Assembly: GCA_045531405.1 (NCBI GenBank)
Contig: JAZSDX010000066.1
Location: forward strand, 6,577 to 70,576
DNA: 64,000 bases
Direction: 5' to 3'
Source of the DNA: RGIG4079 sp045531405
Lineage (GTDB): Bacteria > Bacteroidota > Bacteroidia > Bacteroidales > Muribaculaceae
Both the position numbers and the translations under genes were made by a program. Below are positions 37,336 through 46,420 of the stretch, piece after piece; the stretch's first letter is position 1, and every line of letters begins with the position of its first letter. The notes beneath the pieces are model-generated. The model searched no databases. It was not told the DNA's origin and saw nothing but the letters and a program-made list of their open reading frames with translations.

Positions 37336-37356
37336 TTGTAACAAATATTGTTACAA
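37336..37356. promoter_or_regulatory. Palindromic operator candidate upstream of AspT-type transporter
   Basis: TTGTAACAA-ATA-TTGTTACAA is a perfect inverted repeat with 9-bp arms. A TAACTTTG -7 element for the leftward transporter gene lies at 37365-37372, so the palindrome covers the predicted transcription start, the position expected for a repressor site. No -33 box of good quality was found. Confidence 0.6.
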
Positions 37357-37479
37357 AGGAGTTGCAAAGTTACGGCTTTTTGTTGAGAAAATCAGATTAT
37401 TTTTTGTCATATTTTAGTCGAATGATGTTAAAATATGAGTTTGTTGCATAAATGAGATTTATTTAAGATTATAAAACGG

Positions 37480-37505
37480 ACAACTGTTCAATAATGGACA
37501 GTTGT
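37480..37505. promoter_or_regulatory. Inverted repeat, likely activator site for the sigma-54 promoter
   Basis: ACAACTGT (37480-37487) and ACAGTTGT (37498-37505) are perfect inverted arms separated by 10 bp. The centre is about 80 bp upstream of the predicted sigma-54 start, the usual place for an NtrC-type activator. Such an activator is encoded as the last gene of the operon that follows. Confidence 0.65.
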
Positions 37506-37544
37506 GAAATTGCTAAATTGTTGATATTTAGCGGTTAAAATTTT

Positions 37545-37560
37545 TGGTACATGCTTTGAT
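37545..37560 (+). promoter_or_regulatory. Sigma-54 (-24/-12) promoter of the export operon
   Basis: TGGTACATGCTTTGAT matches the sigma-54 consensus TGGCACGNNNNTTGCW, except for C to T at the fourth, G to A at the seventh and C to A at the fifteenth base, with the invariant GG-to-G(C) spacing kept. It lies 34 bp before the first operon gene. No TAnnTTTG element is seen in this gap for the rightward direction. Confidence 0.65.
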
Positions 37561-37594
37561 AATTATTGTGGCATAAATTTTATAACAAATCATT

Positions 37595-38839
37595 ATGGAC
37601 AGAGAAATATCAAAGGAAGTAAAATTGCGTGAGAAATGGAGGCGTATTTTGAAATACTCAATGGTGCTTGTTGGTGCAAGCGTATTTATCATAGTAGTAG
37701 TCTCGTTGATGAAAGACGATGTAGCTCTTGATAGTTTGGAGTTTTGTGAAGTTGAAACCGGGAATGTTGACGTTAGTATTAGTGCATCGGGAGTTTTGTC
37801 ACCTGTTTATGAACAAATAATTACAGCCCCGATAAATACTAAAATTATTGAGGTGTATGCTAAAACAGGAGATTTTGTAAAAGAGGGTTCTCCATTATTG
37901 ATGCTTGATTTGCAATCGGCACAAACCGATTATAACAATATGGTTGACAAGGTAAAGATGAAAAGTTATGAATTGGAACAGCAGAGATTAAGTAATAATA
38001 CCTTTTTGGCGGATCTTAAAATGAAAATCAAAGTCGCTGATATGGAGTATAATCGCATGTTGGTTGAAGCCGGAAATGAAAAGTTTTTAGATAGTATTGG
38101 AAGTGGCACAACCGATAAAGTAAAAGAAGTGCAATTTATGTGCAAATCTAAAGAATTAGGCTTACAACAATTGCGAACACAATATGAAAATGAAAGCAAA
38201 GAACGAGCTGCCGGATATAAAATCAAAGAGTTGGAATTATCTATATTAAAAAAGGAATTGAATGAGATGAAACGAACTCTTGATGATGCTCAAATAAGAG
38301 CTCCACGTTCGGCTACCATCACATTTATCAGTAACCAAATCGGAGCACAGGTGGCACAAGGAAGTCAAGTTGCGATTATTGCTGATTTGAAGCATTTCAA
38401 GATAAATGGCGAAGTGTCAGAAATGTATGCTAATAGGGTTAGAGTAGGTAATGGAGTAAGAGTGCGAATAAATGGGAATGACTATAATGGATTGGTTAGT
38501 AATATTGAACCTACTGCCAAAAATGGAGTCACCGGTTTTTCAGCTCAACTTGATAATGACTCATTGACACTATTTCGTCCCGGATTGAAAACCGATGTTT
38601 ATATCTCAGATGGAGTAAAAGAAAATGCAATGCGAATAAGGAATGCTTCGTTTTATAAAGAGCCTGGAACTTATATATTATATGTGCGAAATGGTGATGA
38701 GTTGAAATTGCGACAAGTTGAACTTGGTGTGAGCAATTATGATTATGTTGAAGTTGTTAGAGGTTTACATGTTGGAGAACAAGTAGTGTTAAATGACATG
38801 AGTCGCTATAACGCACCTAAATTGAAAATTAAAAATTAA
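37595..38839 (+). CDS. Periplasmic adaptor (membrane fusion) protein of ABC exporter
   Basis: A 414-residue HlyD/MacA-type adaptor. A single N-terminal membrane anchor (residues about 20-42) is followed by a lipoyl-like half (TAPINTKIIEVYAKTGDFVKEGSPLLML), a coiled-coil hairpin (about 110-230), the second lipoyl half (IRAPRSATITFISNQIGAQV) and beta-barrel plus membrane-proximal domains (GNGVRVRINGNDY; GLHVGEQVVL). It links inner-membrane permeases to the TolC-like protein encoded four genes on. It is the first gene of the operon behind the sigma-54 promoter. Confidence 0.92.
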   Translation: MDREISKEVKLREKWRRILKYSMVLVGASVFIIVVVSLMKDDVALDSLEFCEVETGNVDVSISASGVLSPVYEQIITAPINTKIIEVYAKTGDFVKEGSPLLMLDLQSAQTDYNNMVDKVKMKSYELEQQRLSNNTFLADLKMKIKVADMEYNRMLVEAGNEKFLDSIGSGTTDKVKEVQFMCKSKELGLQQLRTQYENESKERAAGYKIKELELSILKKELNEMKRTLDDAQIRAPRSATITFISNQIGAQVAQGSQVAIIADLKHFKINGEVSEMYANRVRVGNGVRVRINGNDYNGLVSNIEPTAKNGVTGFSAQLDNDSLTLFRPGLKTDVYISDGVKENAMRIRNASFYKEPGTYILYVRNGDELKLRQVELGVSNYDYVEVVRGLHVGEQVVLNDMSRYNAPKLKIKN

Positions 38840-38862
38840 TTAAATAATAAAACAATCATTTT

Positions 38863-40158
38863 ATGTTGAAAATTTATTTCAAACAAGCGATTGAATTATT
38901 GAAGCAACACAAACTGTTCTCGGGTATATATATTTTCGGGACAGCACTTGCTATTGCTTCAACAACAATCATCGCAGTGGTGGCATATTTAGATATTGCA
39001 CCACTTTATCCCGATGAAAATCGAGAGAATGTGTATTATGTAAATCATTTATGTGTTAAAAAGAGGGACGAACGAGGTATGTCGATATCTGGCTATTCGA
39101 TTAAAGCCGTAAATGAGTGGTTTTACTTGTTGAAAAACAAGAAAGAAGTATCGGCAGAATATGGATTTGTCGGTAGTGAGATGGTTAAAACGACAAAAGC
39201 AAAAGCCGAGTTATATGGTAGATATACCGACCCAGCTTTCTTTCGTGTGTATAATTTTAATTTTGTTGCAGGGCGTCCATTTTCTCAGTCTGAATTTAAT
39301 GGAAGAATGAAAAAAGCAGTAGTTTCAGATGTGTCGGCAGAGAAATTATTTGGTTCGGTTGATGGAGCAATTGGGAAACCGATTACGGTTAAAGGTAAAG
39401 AATATACAGTATGTGGTGTTTACGAGGAACCGAGCATGATTGTATCGCAAGCTTTTGCCGGAGTGATATTGCCATATACAACAGCCGATGAATATGATAC
39501 AGCCGATGCGATTTTTCCTTATCTTGGTAAATACAAATTTAGAATTCTTGTTGAAAATGATACACAAGCCGAAGCTTTGAAATCTGAGATTGGGGAACTT
39601 ATGCGTCAATTTAATTCGGTTAATACTGAGTTTGAAATATGGTTGGGAGATACTGGTTTGGAAACGGTTGTGATAGAGGCAAAAAGTTGGTCCACGTTTT
39701 ATAGTTCAACCGGTTGTAAAATTATATTTGCCGTGATATTTATTTTATTATTGGTCCCGGCTTTGAATTTAAGTGGACTGATTTCTGGACGAATGAGCAT
39801 GCGAAGTCTCGAACTTGGAGTGCGTAAATCATTTGGTGCAACCCGAGGTAAATTATTGAGGCAGGTAATGTGGGAAAACTTGTTTCTAACGTTAATGGGA
39901 GGTGTTGTTGGCTTTATCTTATCGTGGGTGTTCATATATTGTTGCAAAGATTGGTTGTTTATGGTGATTGTGCCCGAATTGGAAGGAATGTCGGGAAACA
40001 CAAATGTTAAACTTACAATTGAAATGATATTTGCACCATTGGTATTTTTATTTTCATTCCTTGCATGCGTGGTTTTGAATGTGATGAGTGCATATATTCC
40101 GGCTCGAAATGCATTAAAACGACCTATTGTAGAATCATTAAACGCTAAAAATAATTGA
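38863..40158 (+). CDS. MacB-like ABC transporter permease 1
   Basis: A 431-residue permease with one N-terminal membrane helix, a large periplasmic MacB-type domain (about 45-275) and three C-terminal helices (about 285-425). The conserved coupling segment is LELGVRKSFGATRGKLLRQVMWEN, read as two pieces. The periplasmic part contains GRPFSQSEFNGRMKKAVVSD, typical of MacB_PCD. It lacks an ATPase domain, which is supplied by the separate gene at 41507. Bacteroidota commonly use such split exporters for peptides or toxic compounds; the substrate is not readable here. Confidence 0.9.
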   Translation: MLKIYFKQAIELLKQHKLFSGIYIFGTALAIASTTIIAVVAYLDIAPLYPDENRENVYYVNHLCVKKRDERGMSISGYSIKAVNEWFYLLKNKKEVSAEYGFVGSEMVKTTKAKAELYGRYTDPAFFRVYNFNFVAGRPFSQSEFNGRMKKAVVSDVSAEKLFGSVDGAIGKPITVKGKEYTVCGVYEEPSMIVSQAFAGVILPYTTADEYDTADAIFPYLGKYKFRILVENDTQAEALKSEIGELMRQFNSVNTEFEIWLGDTGLETVVIEAKSWSTFYSSTGCKIIFAVIFILLLVPALNLSGLISGRMSMRSLELGVRKSFGATRGKLLRQVMWENLFLTLMGGVVGFILSWVFIYCCKDWLFMVIVPELEGMSGNTNVKLTIEMIFAPLVFLFSFLACVVLNVMSAYIPARNALKRPIVESLNAKNN

Positions 40159-40161
40159 TTT

Positions 40162-41472
40162 ATGATAAAAGTAATTATAAAAAACTTGTGGAGTCATCGC
40201 AAGGATAATGGTTGGATTTTTGTTGAACTCATAATAGTTTCAATAATATTATGGGTGTTGCTTGATGTGTCGGCAGTATATGTGTATAATGACACAATGC
40301 CATTAGGGTATCAAAACAATCATCTATGTCGCTTAGATTTGGTAGAATATGGTTCTTCTGAAGCTCAGTATAACGCAGAATACGACAATGCCGATTCCCG
40401 AAAAGAGCATGTAGATAGAATTGTGCGAAAGTTAAAAGCTCAAAAAGGGGTGGAGAACGTAACATATATGTTTACTTCATGGAATTTTATTAATTCAGAG
40501 TCAAATATGACGTATGACTATGACTTGGGAAATCAAGCTGTTGATACCATGGTGGAGCAGGTCGATGTAATTCGATTTATGCCAGGGAATAACTTCTTTG
40601 AAACATACGGAATGGAAGCTGTTGATGGAAGTCCATCGGCCGAAGAATTGTCAAAAATGGATTATGGTTATAGTGATATTATTGTTACAGAGGATTATGC
40701 ACGTCGATTTTTTGGCGATGAGAATGCCGTAGGGAAGAAACTCTATTTCGTAAATTGGAATAATGATACGATTTGGAGCCCGATAAAAGGGGTGCTTAAA
40801 GATGTAAGACATCAACAATTTCGTCCGGTAAATAGTTTGGTTTTTCGTCCTCAATATGATTCAAAAGAACCAGAGGTTACAATGGTTGTGAGATTGTCGC
40901 CCGATGTAGATGTGAAAGAGTTTGTAAAAAGCATTGAGGCATCTGATGATTATTATACATCGGGTAATTATTATGTATTTGATGTGAGTTCATACAATGA
41001 TATGATACGCCAAGTTGGGAGTGAATATGAAATATTTAATCGATTGACGTTTGTCCTAACGATATTCTTTATGATAAATGTTGGGCTTGGAATAATGGGT
41101 ACATTTTGGTTGCAAACACGCAATCGCACACGAGATGCCGGAGTGATGCGTTCATTTGGTGCTACACGATGGGATATTAGAAAAATGTTGCTTGGAGAGG
41201 GGGCTGTATTATCCACGATAGCTGTTGCTATAGGCTGTGTGATTTATTACCATATTGCATTAGAATTCCCATTTTTGAGTAAAGCTTTCTCAATAAGATA
41301 TGATGAGGGGTATAATATCATAGATTATTGGGTAACAAACTTTACAGAGCATTTTATTATAATATCATTGTTGTGCTATGTTGTTGTGGTATTAACAGTG
41401 TCGGTAGGAATATATATACCGGCACGAAAAATTAGTAATGTCAATCCTATTGATGCATTACGAGATGAGTAA
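40162..41472 (+). CDS. MacB-like ABC transporter permease 2
   Basis: A 436-residue paralogue of the preceding permease, starting 3 bp after its stop. It has the same plan: one N-terminal helix, a periplasmic domain (about 45-280) and three C-terminal helices with the coupling motif AGVMRSFGATRWDIRKMLLGEG. The two permeases are distinct enough in sequence to form a heterodimer rather than being a recent duplication. Confidence 0.9.
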   Translation: MIKVIIKNLWSHRKDNGWIFVELIIVSIILWVLLDVSAVYVYNDTMPLGYQNNHLCRLDLVEYGSSEAQYNAEYDNADSRKEHVDRIVRKLKAQKGVENVTYMFTSWNFINSESNMTYDYDLGNQAVDTMVEQVDVIRFMPGNNFFETYGMEAVDGSPSAEELSKMDYGYSDIIVTEDYARRFFGDENAVGKKLYFVNWNNDTIWSPIKGVLKDVRHQQFRPVNSLVFRPQYDSKEPEVTMVVRLSPDVDVKEFVKSIEASDDYYTSGNYYVFDVSSYNDMIRQVGSEYEIFNRLTFVLTIFFMINVGLGIMGTFWLQTRNRTRDAGVMRSFGATRWDIRKMLLGEGAVLSTIAVAIGCVIYYHIALEFPFLSKAFSIRYDEGYNIIDYWVTNFTEHFIIISLLCYVVVVLTVSVGIYIPARKISNVNPIDALRDE

Positions 41473-41506
41473 ATAAGTAAAAATAAAAAATATAAGAAAT
41501 AAGATT

Positions 41507-42181
41507 ATGAATACAATAATAAAACTTACAGGAGTAAATAAAATTTATCGCACAAAAGAAATTGAAACACAAGCATTGGATAATGTAAATCTTGAAGTGG
41601 AGAAAGGTAGTTTTGTGAGTATAATGGGACCTTCGGGTTGCGGAAAATCAACATTGCTCAACATTATGGGGCTATTGGATAATCCTACAAGTGGTCAAGT
41701 TGAGATTGCCGGAGTTGGTGCCAATAATATGAATGAAAAAGCTCTTGCATCGTTCCGAAACTCAACACTCGGTTTTGTTTTTCAAAGTTTTCATTTGATT
41801 AATTCATTGTCGGTTACCGACAACGTTATGTTACCATTGCTCTATCGAAATATGAAAGGGAAAGAACGCAATCGATTGGTTTCTGAGGCATTGGAAAAAG
41901 TGGGATTGAGTCATCGTATCAATCATCGACCATCGCAACTGTCGGGGGGGCAATGTCAACGAGTGGCAATTGCAAGAGCGATAGTAGGAAGCCCGGAAAT
42001 AATACTTGCCGATGAACCATGTGGGAATCTTGATTCTAAAATGAGTGCCGATATTATGGAATTATTGCAACGATTGAATAGAGAATTTGGCAAAACGGTT
42101 GTTATGGTTACTCATAATGATGAACAAGCACGACAAACTGATCGTATAATAAGATTCTTCGACGGCCGTCAAGTTATTTGA
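41507..42181 (+). CDS. ABC transporter ATPase (LolD/MacB-type)
   Basis: A 224-residue ATPase powering the two MacB-like permeases. Walker A is GPSGCGKST (about 41-49). The Q-loop is in VFQSFHLINSLSV. The signature is LSGGQCQRVAIARAI, Walker B ILADEPCGNLDS and the H-loop VTHN. All catalytic elements are present, and the length is standard for this subfamily. It lies 34 bp after permease 2 and 19 bp before the TolC-like gene. Confidence 0.95.
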   Translation: MNTIIKLTGVNKIYRTKEIETQALDNVNLEVEKGSFVSIMGPSGCGKSTLLNIMGLLDNPTSGQVEIAGVGANNMNEKALASFRNSTLGFVFQSFHLINSLSVTDNVMLPLLYRNMKGKERNRLVSEALEKVGLSHRINHRPSQLSGGQCQRVAIARAIVGSPEIILADEPCGNLDSKMSADIMELLQRLNREFGKTVVMVTHNDEQARQTDRIIRFFDGRQVI

Positions 42182-42200
42182 TAAATCAAAACAATGCACA

Positions 42201-43670
42201 ATGAGAAAAGTTGCATTTATATTAGTTTGCGTATTTTGTTTTCAGCTGGGTGTCGCCACAACATGCCGACTCACATTGGAGGAAACAATATTGCGAGCAC
42301 GTTCACATAGTGTTGAGGCAGCAGTGGCATTAAATGAATTGCGTGCGGCATATTGGGAATATCGCACGTATCGAGCAAATTTGTTGCCGGAGATAAATTT
42401 TAATACGATATTGCCAAGCTATAATAAAACTTATAGCGCCTACCAACAGGTAGATGGAAGCTATACATTTGTGCGAAATAATAACTTGAGCATGACAGGT
42501 AATGTGTCTATAGAGCAAAATATATGGCTTACCGGTGGCAAAATTTCATTATCGACATCGCTCGATTATATGCAACAATTAAATGGTGATAAAACCAAGC
42601 GATTTATGAGTGTGCCAATTGCATTGACTTTGACTCAACCGATATTTGGAGTGAATGATGTGAAATGGTCCCGAAAAATCGACCCATTGCGTTATCAAGA
42701 AGCAAAAGCATCGTTTATTTCCGAAACGGAAAATGTAGCTATTGTTGCGATAAACTATTTTTTTAATTTACTGCTTGCTCGGGAGAATGTAAATATATCG
42801 AAGCAGAATATCAATAATGCCGAACGACTATATGAGGTGGCAAAAGCAAAGAGGGAAATGGGAAAAATCAGTGAGAATGATTTATTGCAGCTGAAACTTA
42901 ATTTGCTTAACGCACAAGCCGATTTGACGAATAATGAAAGCACGATGAAAAGTGCGATGTTTAAGCTATGCTCATTTATTGATTTGAATGGGGTAGATGA
43001 GGTTATTCCTGTTGTGCCCGATTCGATTCCCAATGTAGAACTGCAATATCAAGAAATATTAGATAAAGCTTTGGCAAATAATCCATTTGCGTTAAATATG
43101 TCACGACGTCGTCTTGAAGCTGATTATGAGGTGGCAAAAGCAAAAGGGGATATGAGGGAAATATCTTTGTATGCCCAAATTGGATTTACAGGAACCGACC
43201 AAACTTTTGCCGGTGCATATAATCCTCTTAAAGATAATCAAGTTGTTGAAGTCGGGGTTAAAATTCCGATACTCGATTGGGGTAAACGTAAAGGGAAAGT
43301 AAAGGTGGCACAAAGCAATAAAGATGTTATTGAGAATAAATTGCGAAAAGAGTCGATGGATTTTAATCAAAATCTGTTTATCCTAACTGAACAGTTCAAT
43401 AATCAACGTCAACAGTTGAAAATAGCACAAGAAGCTGATGAAATAGCTCAACGTCGTTATAATACCAATGTAGAAACTTTTATGCTGGGGAAATTAAGCA
43501 CTCTTGATTTGAATGATGCACAATCGAGTAAAGACCAAGCTCGGCAAAAATGTATAAACGAATTGTTTTATTATTGGTATTACTATTATCAATTAAGAAG
43601 CATTACATTGTGGGATTTTGAACGAAATTGCAGTATTGATGCTGATTTTGATAAAATTATAGATATCTAA
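42201..43670 (+). CDS. TolC-family outer-membrane efflux protein
   Basis: A 489-residue outer-membrane channel subunit. The signal peptide (1-19, GVATT) is followed by two repeats of the OEP domain: long alpha-helical hairpins (about 185-265 and 370-460; ENVNISKQNINNAERLYEVA and QQLKIAQEADEIAQRRY) alternating with short beta strands (TGNVSIEQNIWLTGGKISLS). It completes the envelope-spanning exporter with the adaptor and permeases. No lipobox is seen. Confidence 0.92.
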   Translation: MRKVAFILVCVFCFQLGVATTCRLTLEETILRARSHSVEAAVALNELRAAYWEYRTYRANLLPEINFNTILPSYNKTYSAYQQVDGSYTFVRNNNLSMTGNVSIEQNIWLTGGKISLSTSLDYMQQLNGDKTKRFMSVPIALTLTQPIFGVNDVKWSRKIDPLRYQEAKASFISETENVAIVAINYFFNLLLARENVNISKQNINNAERLYEVAKAKREMGKISENDLLQLKLNLLNAQADLTNNESTMKSAMFKLCSFIDLNGVDEVIPVVPDSIPNVELQYQEILDKALANNPFALNMSRRRLEADYEVAKAKGDMREISLYAQIGFTGTDQTFAGAYNPLKDNQVVEVGVKIPILDWGKRKGKVKVAQSNKDVIENKLRKESMDFNQNLFILTEQFNNQRQQLKIAQEADEIAQRRYNTNVETFMLGKLSTLDLNDAQSSKDQARQKCINELFYYWYYYYQLRSITLWDFERNCSIDADFDKIIDI

Positions 43671-43715
43671 TAACAAGAAAATGACTATATTTGTCATCAT
43701 ATAGATTAAAGAACG

Positions 43716-45056
43716 ATGATACTTGTAGTAGATGATGATTTAGGAATTCGCACTTCGTTGTCGTTGGTGTTGAAACGAAGTGGGTATGAGGTTAAAACAG
43801 TAGCTTCTCCGGTGGAGGCAATGTCGGTAGTGAGAGCTACGACCCCACAACTCATTTTGATGGATATGAACTTTACATTATCGACCGACGGAGTTGAGGG
43901 CTTGACGTTGCTTAAACAAGTTAAGATATTTCAACCCCAAGTGCCTGTTATTTTAATGACAGCATGGGGAAGTATCCAGCTTGCAGTCGAGGGCATAAAA
44001 GCCGGTGCATTTGACTTTATTACAAAACCATGGGATAATTATTCGTTATTGCAACGAATAGAAACTGCCATTAAGCTATCAGAATCATCACAGTCGAGTG
44101 AAACAAGTGCTTTTGACCGATGTGGGATAATAGGTCAAAGTCAACAGCTGATGTCGGTATTAAATACCGTAAAGCGTATATCGGCAACAAATGCGTCGGT
44201 ATTGATAACCGGAGAAAGTGGAACTGGCAAAGAATTAATCGCCGAGGCAATTCATCGCAATAGCCAACGCTCTGAAAACGCTTTTGTGAAAGTTAATTTG
44301 GGAGGAATATCTCAAAGCTTGTTTGAGAGTGAAATGTTTGGTCATAAAAAAGGAGCATTTACCGGAGCCGTGAGTGATCGACAAGGTCGATTTGAAATAG
44401 CCAATAAGGGTACAATTTTCCTTGATGAAATAGGCGATTTGGATAAAAGCTGTCAAGTAAAACTATTGAGAGTATTGCAAGATCACACATACGAGGTGTT
44501 GGGTGATAGTCGTAATCGGCGTTGCGATGTTAGGGTAATAAGTGCAACTAATGCCGACCTCCGTTCAATGGTTGATGAGGGCACATTTCGTGAGGATTTG
44601 TTCTATCGAATAAACTTAATCACATTGCATTTGCCTCCATTGAGAGAACGTCCCGATGATATTCCGTTGTTGGTAAATCATTTTGTGCAACGAGTGTGTG
44701 AGCAAACCGGATTAAAAACAATAACGGTTGATGATTCGGCAATGAATTATCTAAAAGGGTTGCATTATTCCGGAAATATTCGGGAATTAAAGAATTTGGT
44801 TGAACGCACATTGTTGGTGTGTGATAAATCGAAACTCACTGCCGATGATTTTAGAGCGTATTATGGCATTGAGTCGATGTCTAAATCTAATACGCAACAA
44901 ATGATGTCGGGTATGACATTAGATGATATGGAACGCCAAACGATAGTAAATGCTATTTCGCAGTATAATGGCAATATGACACATGTTGCATCTGCATTAG
45001 GTATTAGTCGAGGAGCATTATACCGACGAATGGAAAAATATGGGATTGAGAAATAG
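43716..45056 (+). CDS. Sigma-54-dependent response regulator (NtrC family)
   Basis: A 446-residue activator. Residues 1-120 are a receiver with phospho-acceptor D50 (LILMDMNF). Residues about 140-370 are the AAA+ domain with Walker A GESGTGKE (166-173), the sigma-54-contacting GAFTGA loop (from about 213) and IFLDEIGDL. Residues 405-446 form a Fis-type helix-turn-helix (MTHVASALGISRGALYRRM). It closes the export operon, 45 bp after the TolC-like gene. With the sigma-54 promoter at the operon front this predicts autoregulated, signal-dependent expression. The likely partner kinase is encoded convergently at 45123-46418. Confidence 0.95.
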   Translation: MILVVDDDLGIRTSLSLVLKRSGYEVKTVASPVEAMSVVRATTPQLILMDMNFTLSTDGVEGLTLLKQVKIFQPQVPVILMTAWGSIQLAVEGIKAGAFDFITKPWDNYSLLQRIETAIKLSESSQSSETSAFDRCGIIGQSQQLMSVLNTVKRISATNASVLITGESGTGKELIAEAIHRNSQRSENAFVKVNLGGISQSLFESEMFGHKKGAFTGAVSDRQGRFEIANKGTIFLDEIGDLDKSCQVKLLRVLQDHTYEVLGDSRNRRCDVRVISATNADLRSMVDEGTFREDLFYRINLITLHLPPLRERPDDIPLLVNHFVQRVCEQTGLKTITVDDSAMNYLKGLHYSGNIRELKNLVERTLLVCDKSKLTADDFRAYYGIESMSKSNTQQMMSGMTLDDMERQTIVNAISQYNGNMTHVASALGISRGALYRRMEKYGIEK

Positions 45057-45085
45057 GGACAATTCTATATGTTTGGTTGATAGTG

Positions 45086-45128
45086 TTTTAGGACCTGTTA
45101 AAAATAACGAGTTAAATGAGTCCTAAAA
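45086..45128. terminator. Shared hairpin between convergent regulator and kinase genes
   Basis: TTTTAGGAC (45086-45094) and GTCCTAAAA (45120-45128) are perfect 9-bp arms around a 25-base loop. The right arm contains the stop codon of the kinase gene (45123-45125). It could terminate transcripts from both sides, though the T-tracts are short and the loop is long. Confidence 0.5.
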
Positions 45129-46418
45129 CGAAATAGTGAAGCGGGTAATGCCGTCATCATAGGTGTAGAGAGAGAAATTACAGTTGTGTTTTAGGAGTAC
45201 TTCTCGAATGAAAATAAGTCCAAGCCCCTCCCCATTGGGTTTTGTAGAGACGAAAGGTGTAAAAAGCTTGTTGGCGATGTCAGAGGGAATGCCTTTGCCA
45301 TTATCTGCAATAATTAAGCATGGTGGATTTGAAGTTGTTGAAATGGAAATTTCGCCATCGTTGCCAATGCTTTCGGCCGAATTTTTTATGATGTTAACAA
45401 GCACTTGTTCAAAAAGATTTGTGTCGATATTAACCATTATATCCTCATTGCAAAGATTGAGAGATAGAGTAATATCCCGATTTAAACAGATACTTTCCAT
45501 AAAAGCTTTGCTTTTGCTTATACAGTTGTTGAGGTTGACATATTCAGTTATAGGAGTTGGAATTTTTACAACATTCGCAAATCGAGTAATAAATTTACTT
45601 AATCCATAACATCGTTCAATGCATATAGCCATGGCTTCAGAGACATCAATTGAAGAATCATTGGTTGACTCGATTTCATTAATTGAATCAAGAATAGAGG
45701 TAATGCCGGTAACACTATTGTTTACTTCATGTGCTATCATTCTAATAACTCTCTCATAGGCTTTTTTCTCGGCAGTCATAACCTCTTCGGTAAGACTTTC
45801 AATGAGAATAAAAGGACGTTGAAATCCTTGGTCAATGAACGATAATCGAGAGCAACGAAATATTTTTGCATTCCCAATTCTGATAGTTTCAGTCGAGCCT
45901 TGAGATAGAGCATTAATGCGTTTGGCGAGAGGTGTATTTATCGTATCAATATTTTTGTTGAGAACCTCTTGGTCGGATTTAAGTTCAAGGTGAGTTATTG
46001 CCGATTTATTAATGGAAGTAATTTTATTGTCAAAGTTTAGAATTATTACTCCCATTGGGGAATTGCTGATTATTAAATCGAGAAAATGGTTTTGTTCTCG
46101 CACTTTTAATCGCTCATTTTTTAATTGTTGAATCATGCGATTGAAAATCTCAATAATATGGTCGGTGTCTTTTTGTCCAACATGAGATAATCGATTGCTG
46201 AAATCTTGAGCACGAAGTAAATCAAGACCGGTGTTTAGAGCATTAAGGGGTTTCATTACTTTAATATAGAAGTAACATGAAAAGCCTATGCATAAAATTA
46301 AGAAACTTTCGGCGAGATAAAAGACTGTATTGCTGATTTGTGAGGATATGATAATTAACCCTATCGCAGTGGCGATGAGTAATGCCGTAAGCAGAGTGAA
46401 TAAAATGCGAAGTCTCAT
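45123..46418 (-). CDS. Sensor histidine kinase (NtrY-like), likely partner of the sigma-54 regulator
   Basis: A 431-residue membrane kinase. Two adjacent N-terminal helices (about 5-25 and 31-51) leave almost no periplasmic loop, so the signal is probably sensed in the membrane or cytoplasm. A HAMP-like segment (55-105), a PAS-like segment (about 110-190; NSPMGVIILNFDNKITSIN), HisKA with H230 in MIAHEVNNSVTG, and an ATPase domain (NIIKNSAESIG, ADNGKGIP, GLGLIFIREV) follow. The HEVNN form is common in NtrY-type kinases that pair with sigma-54 activators. It is transcribed with a Gph-like gene, 3 bp away, and converges on the regulator gene. Confidence 0.9.
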   Translation of the reverse strand: MRLRILFTLLTALLIATAIGLIIISSQISNTVFYLAESFLILCIGFSCYFYIKVMKPLNALNTGLDLLRAQDFSNRLSHVGQKDTDHIIEIFNRMIQQLKNERLKVREQNHFLDLIISNSPMGVIILNFDNKITSINKSAITHLELKSDQEVLNKNIDTINTPLAKRINALSQGSTETIRIGNAKIFRCSRLSFIDQGFQRPFILIESLTEEVMTAEKKAYERVIRMIAHEVNNSVTGITSILDSINEIESTNDSSIDVSEAMAICIERCYGLSKFITRFANVVKIPTPITEYVNLNNCISKSKAFMESICLNRDITLSLNLCNEDIMVNIDTNLFEQVLVNIIKNSAESIGNDGEISISTTSNPPCLIIADNGKGIPSDIANKLFTPFVSTKPNGEGLGLIFIREVLLKHNCNFSLYTYDDGITRFTISF

Positions 46419-46420
46419 AG

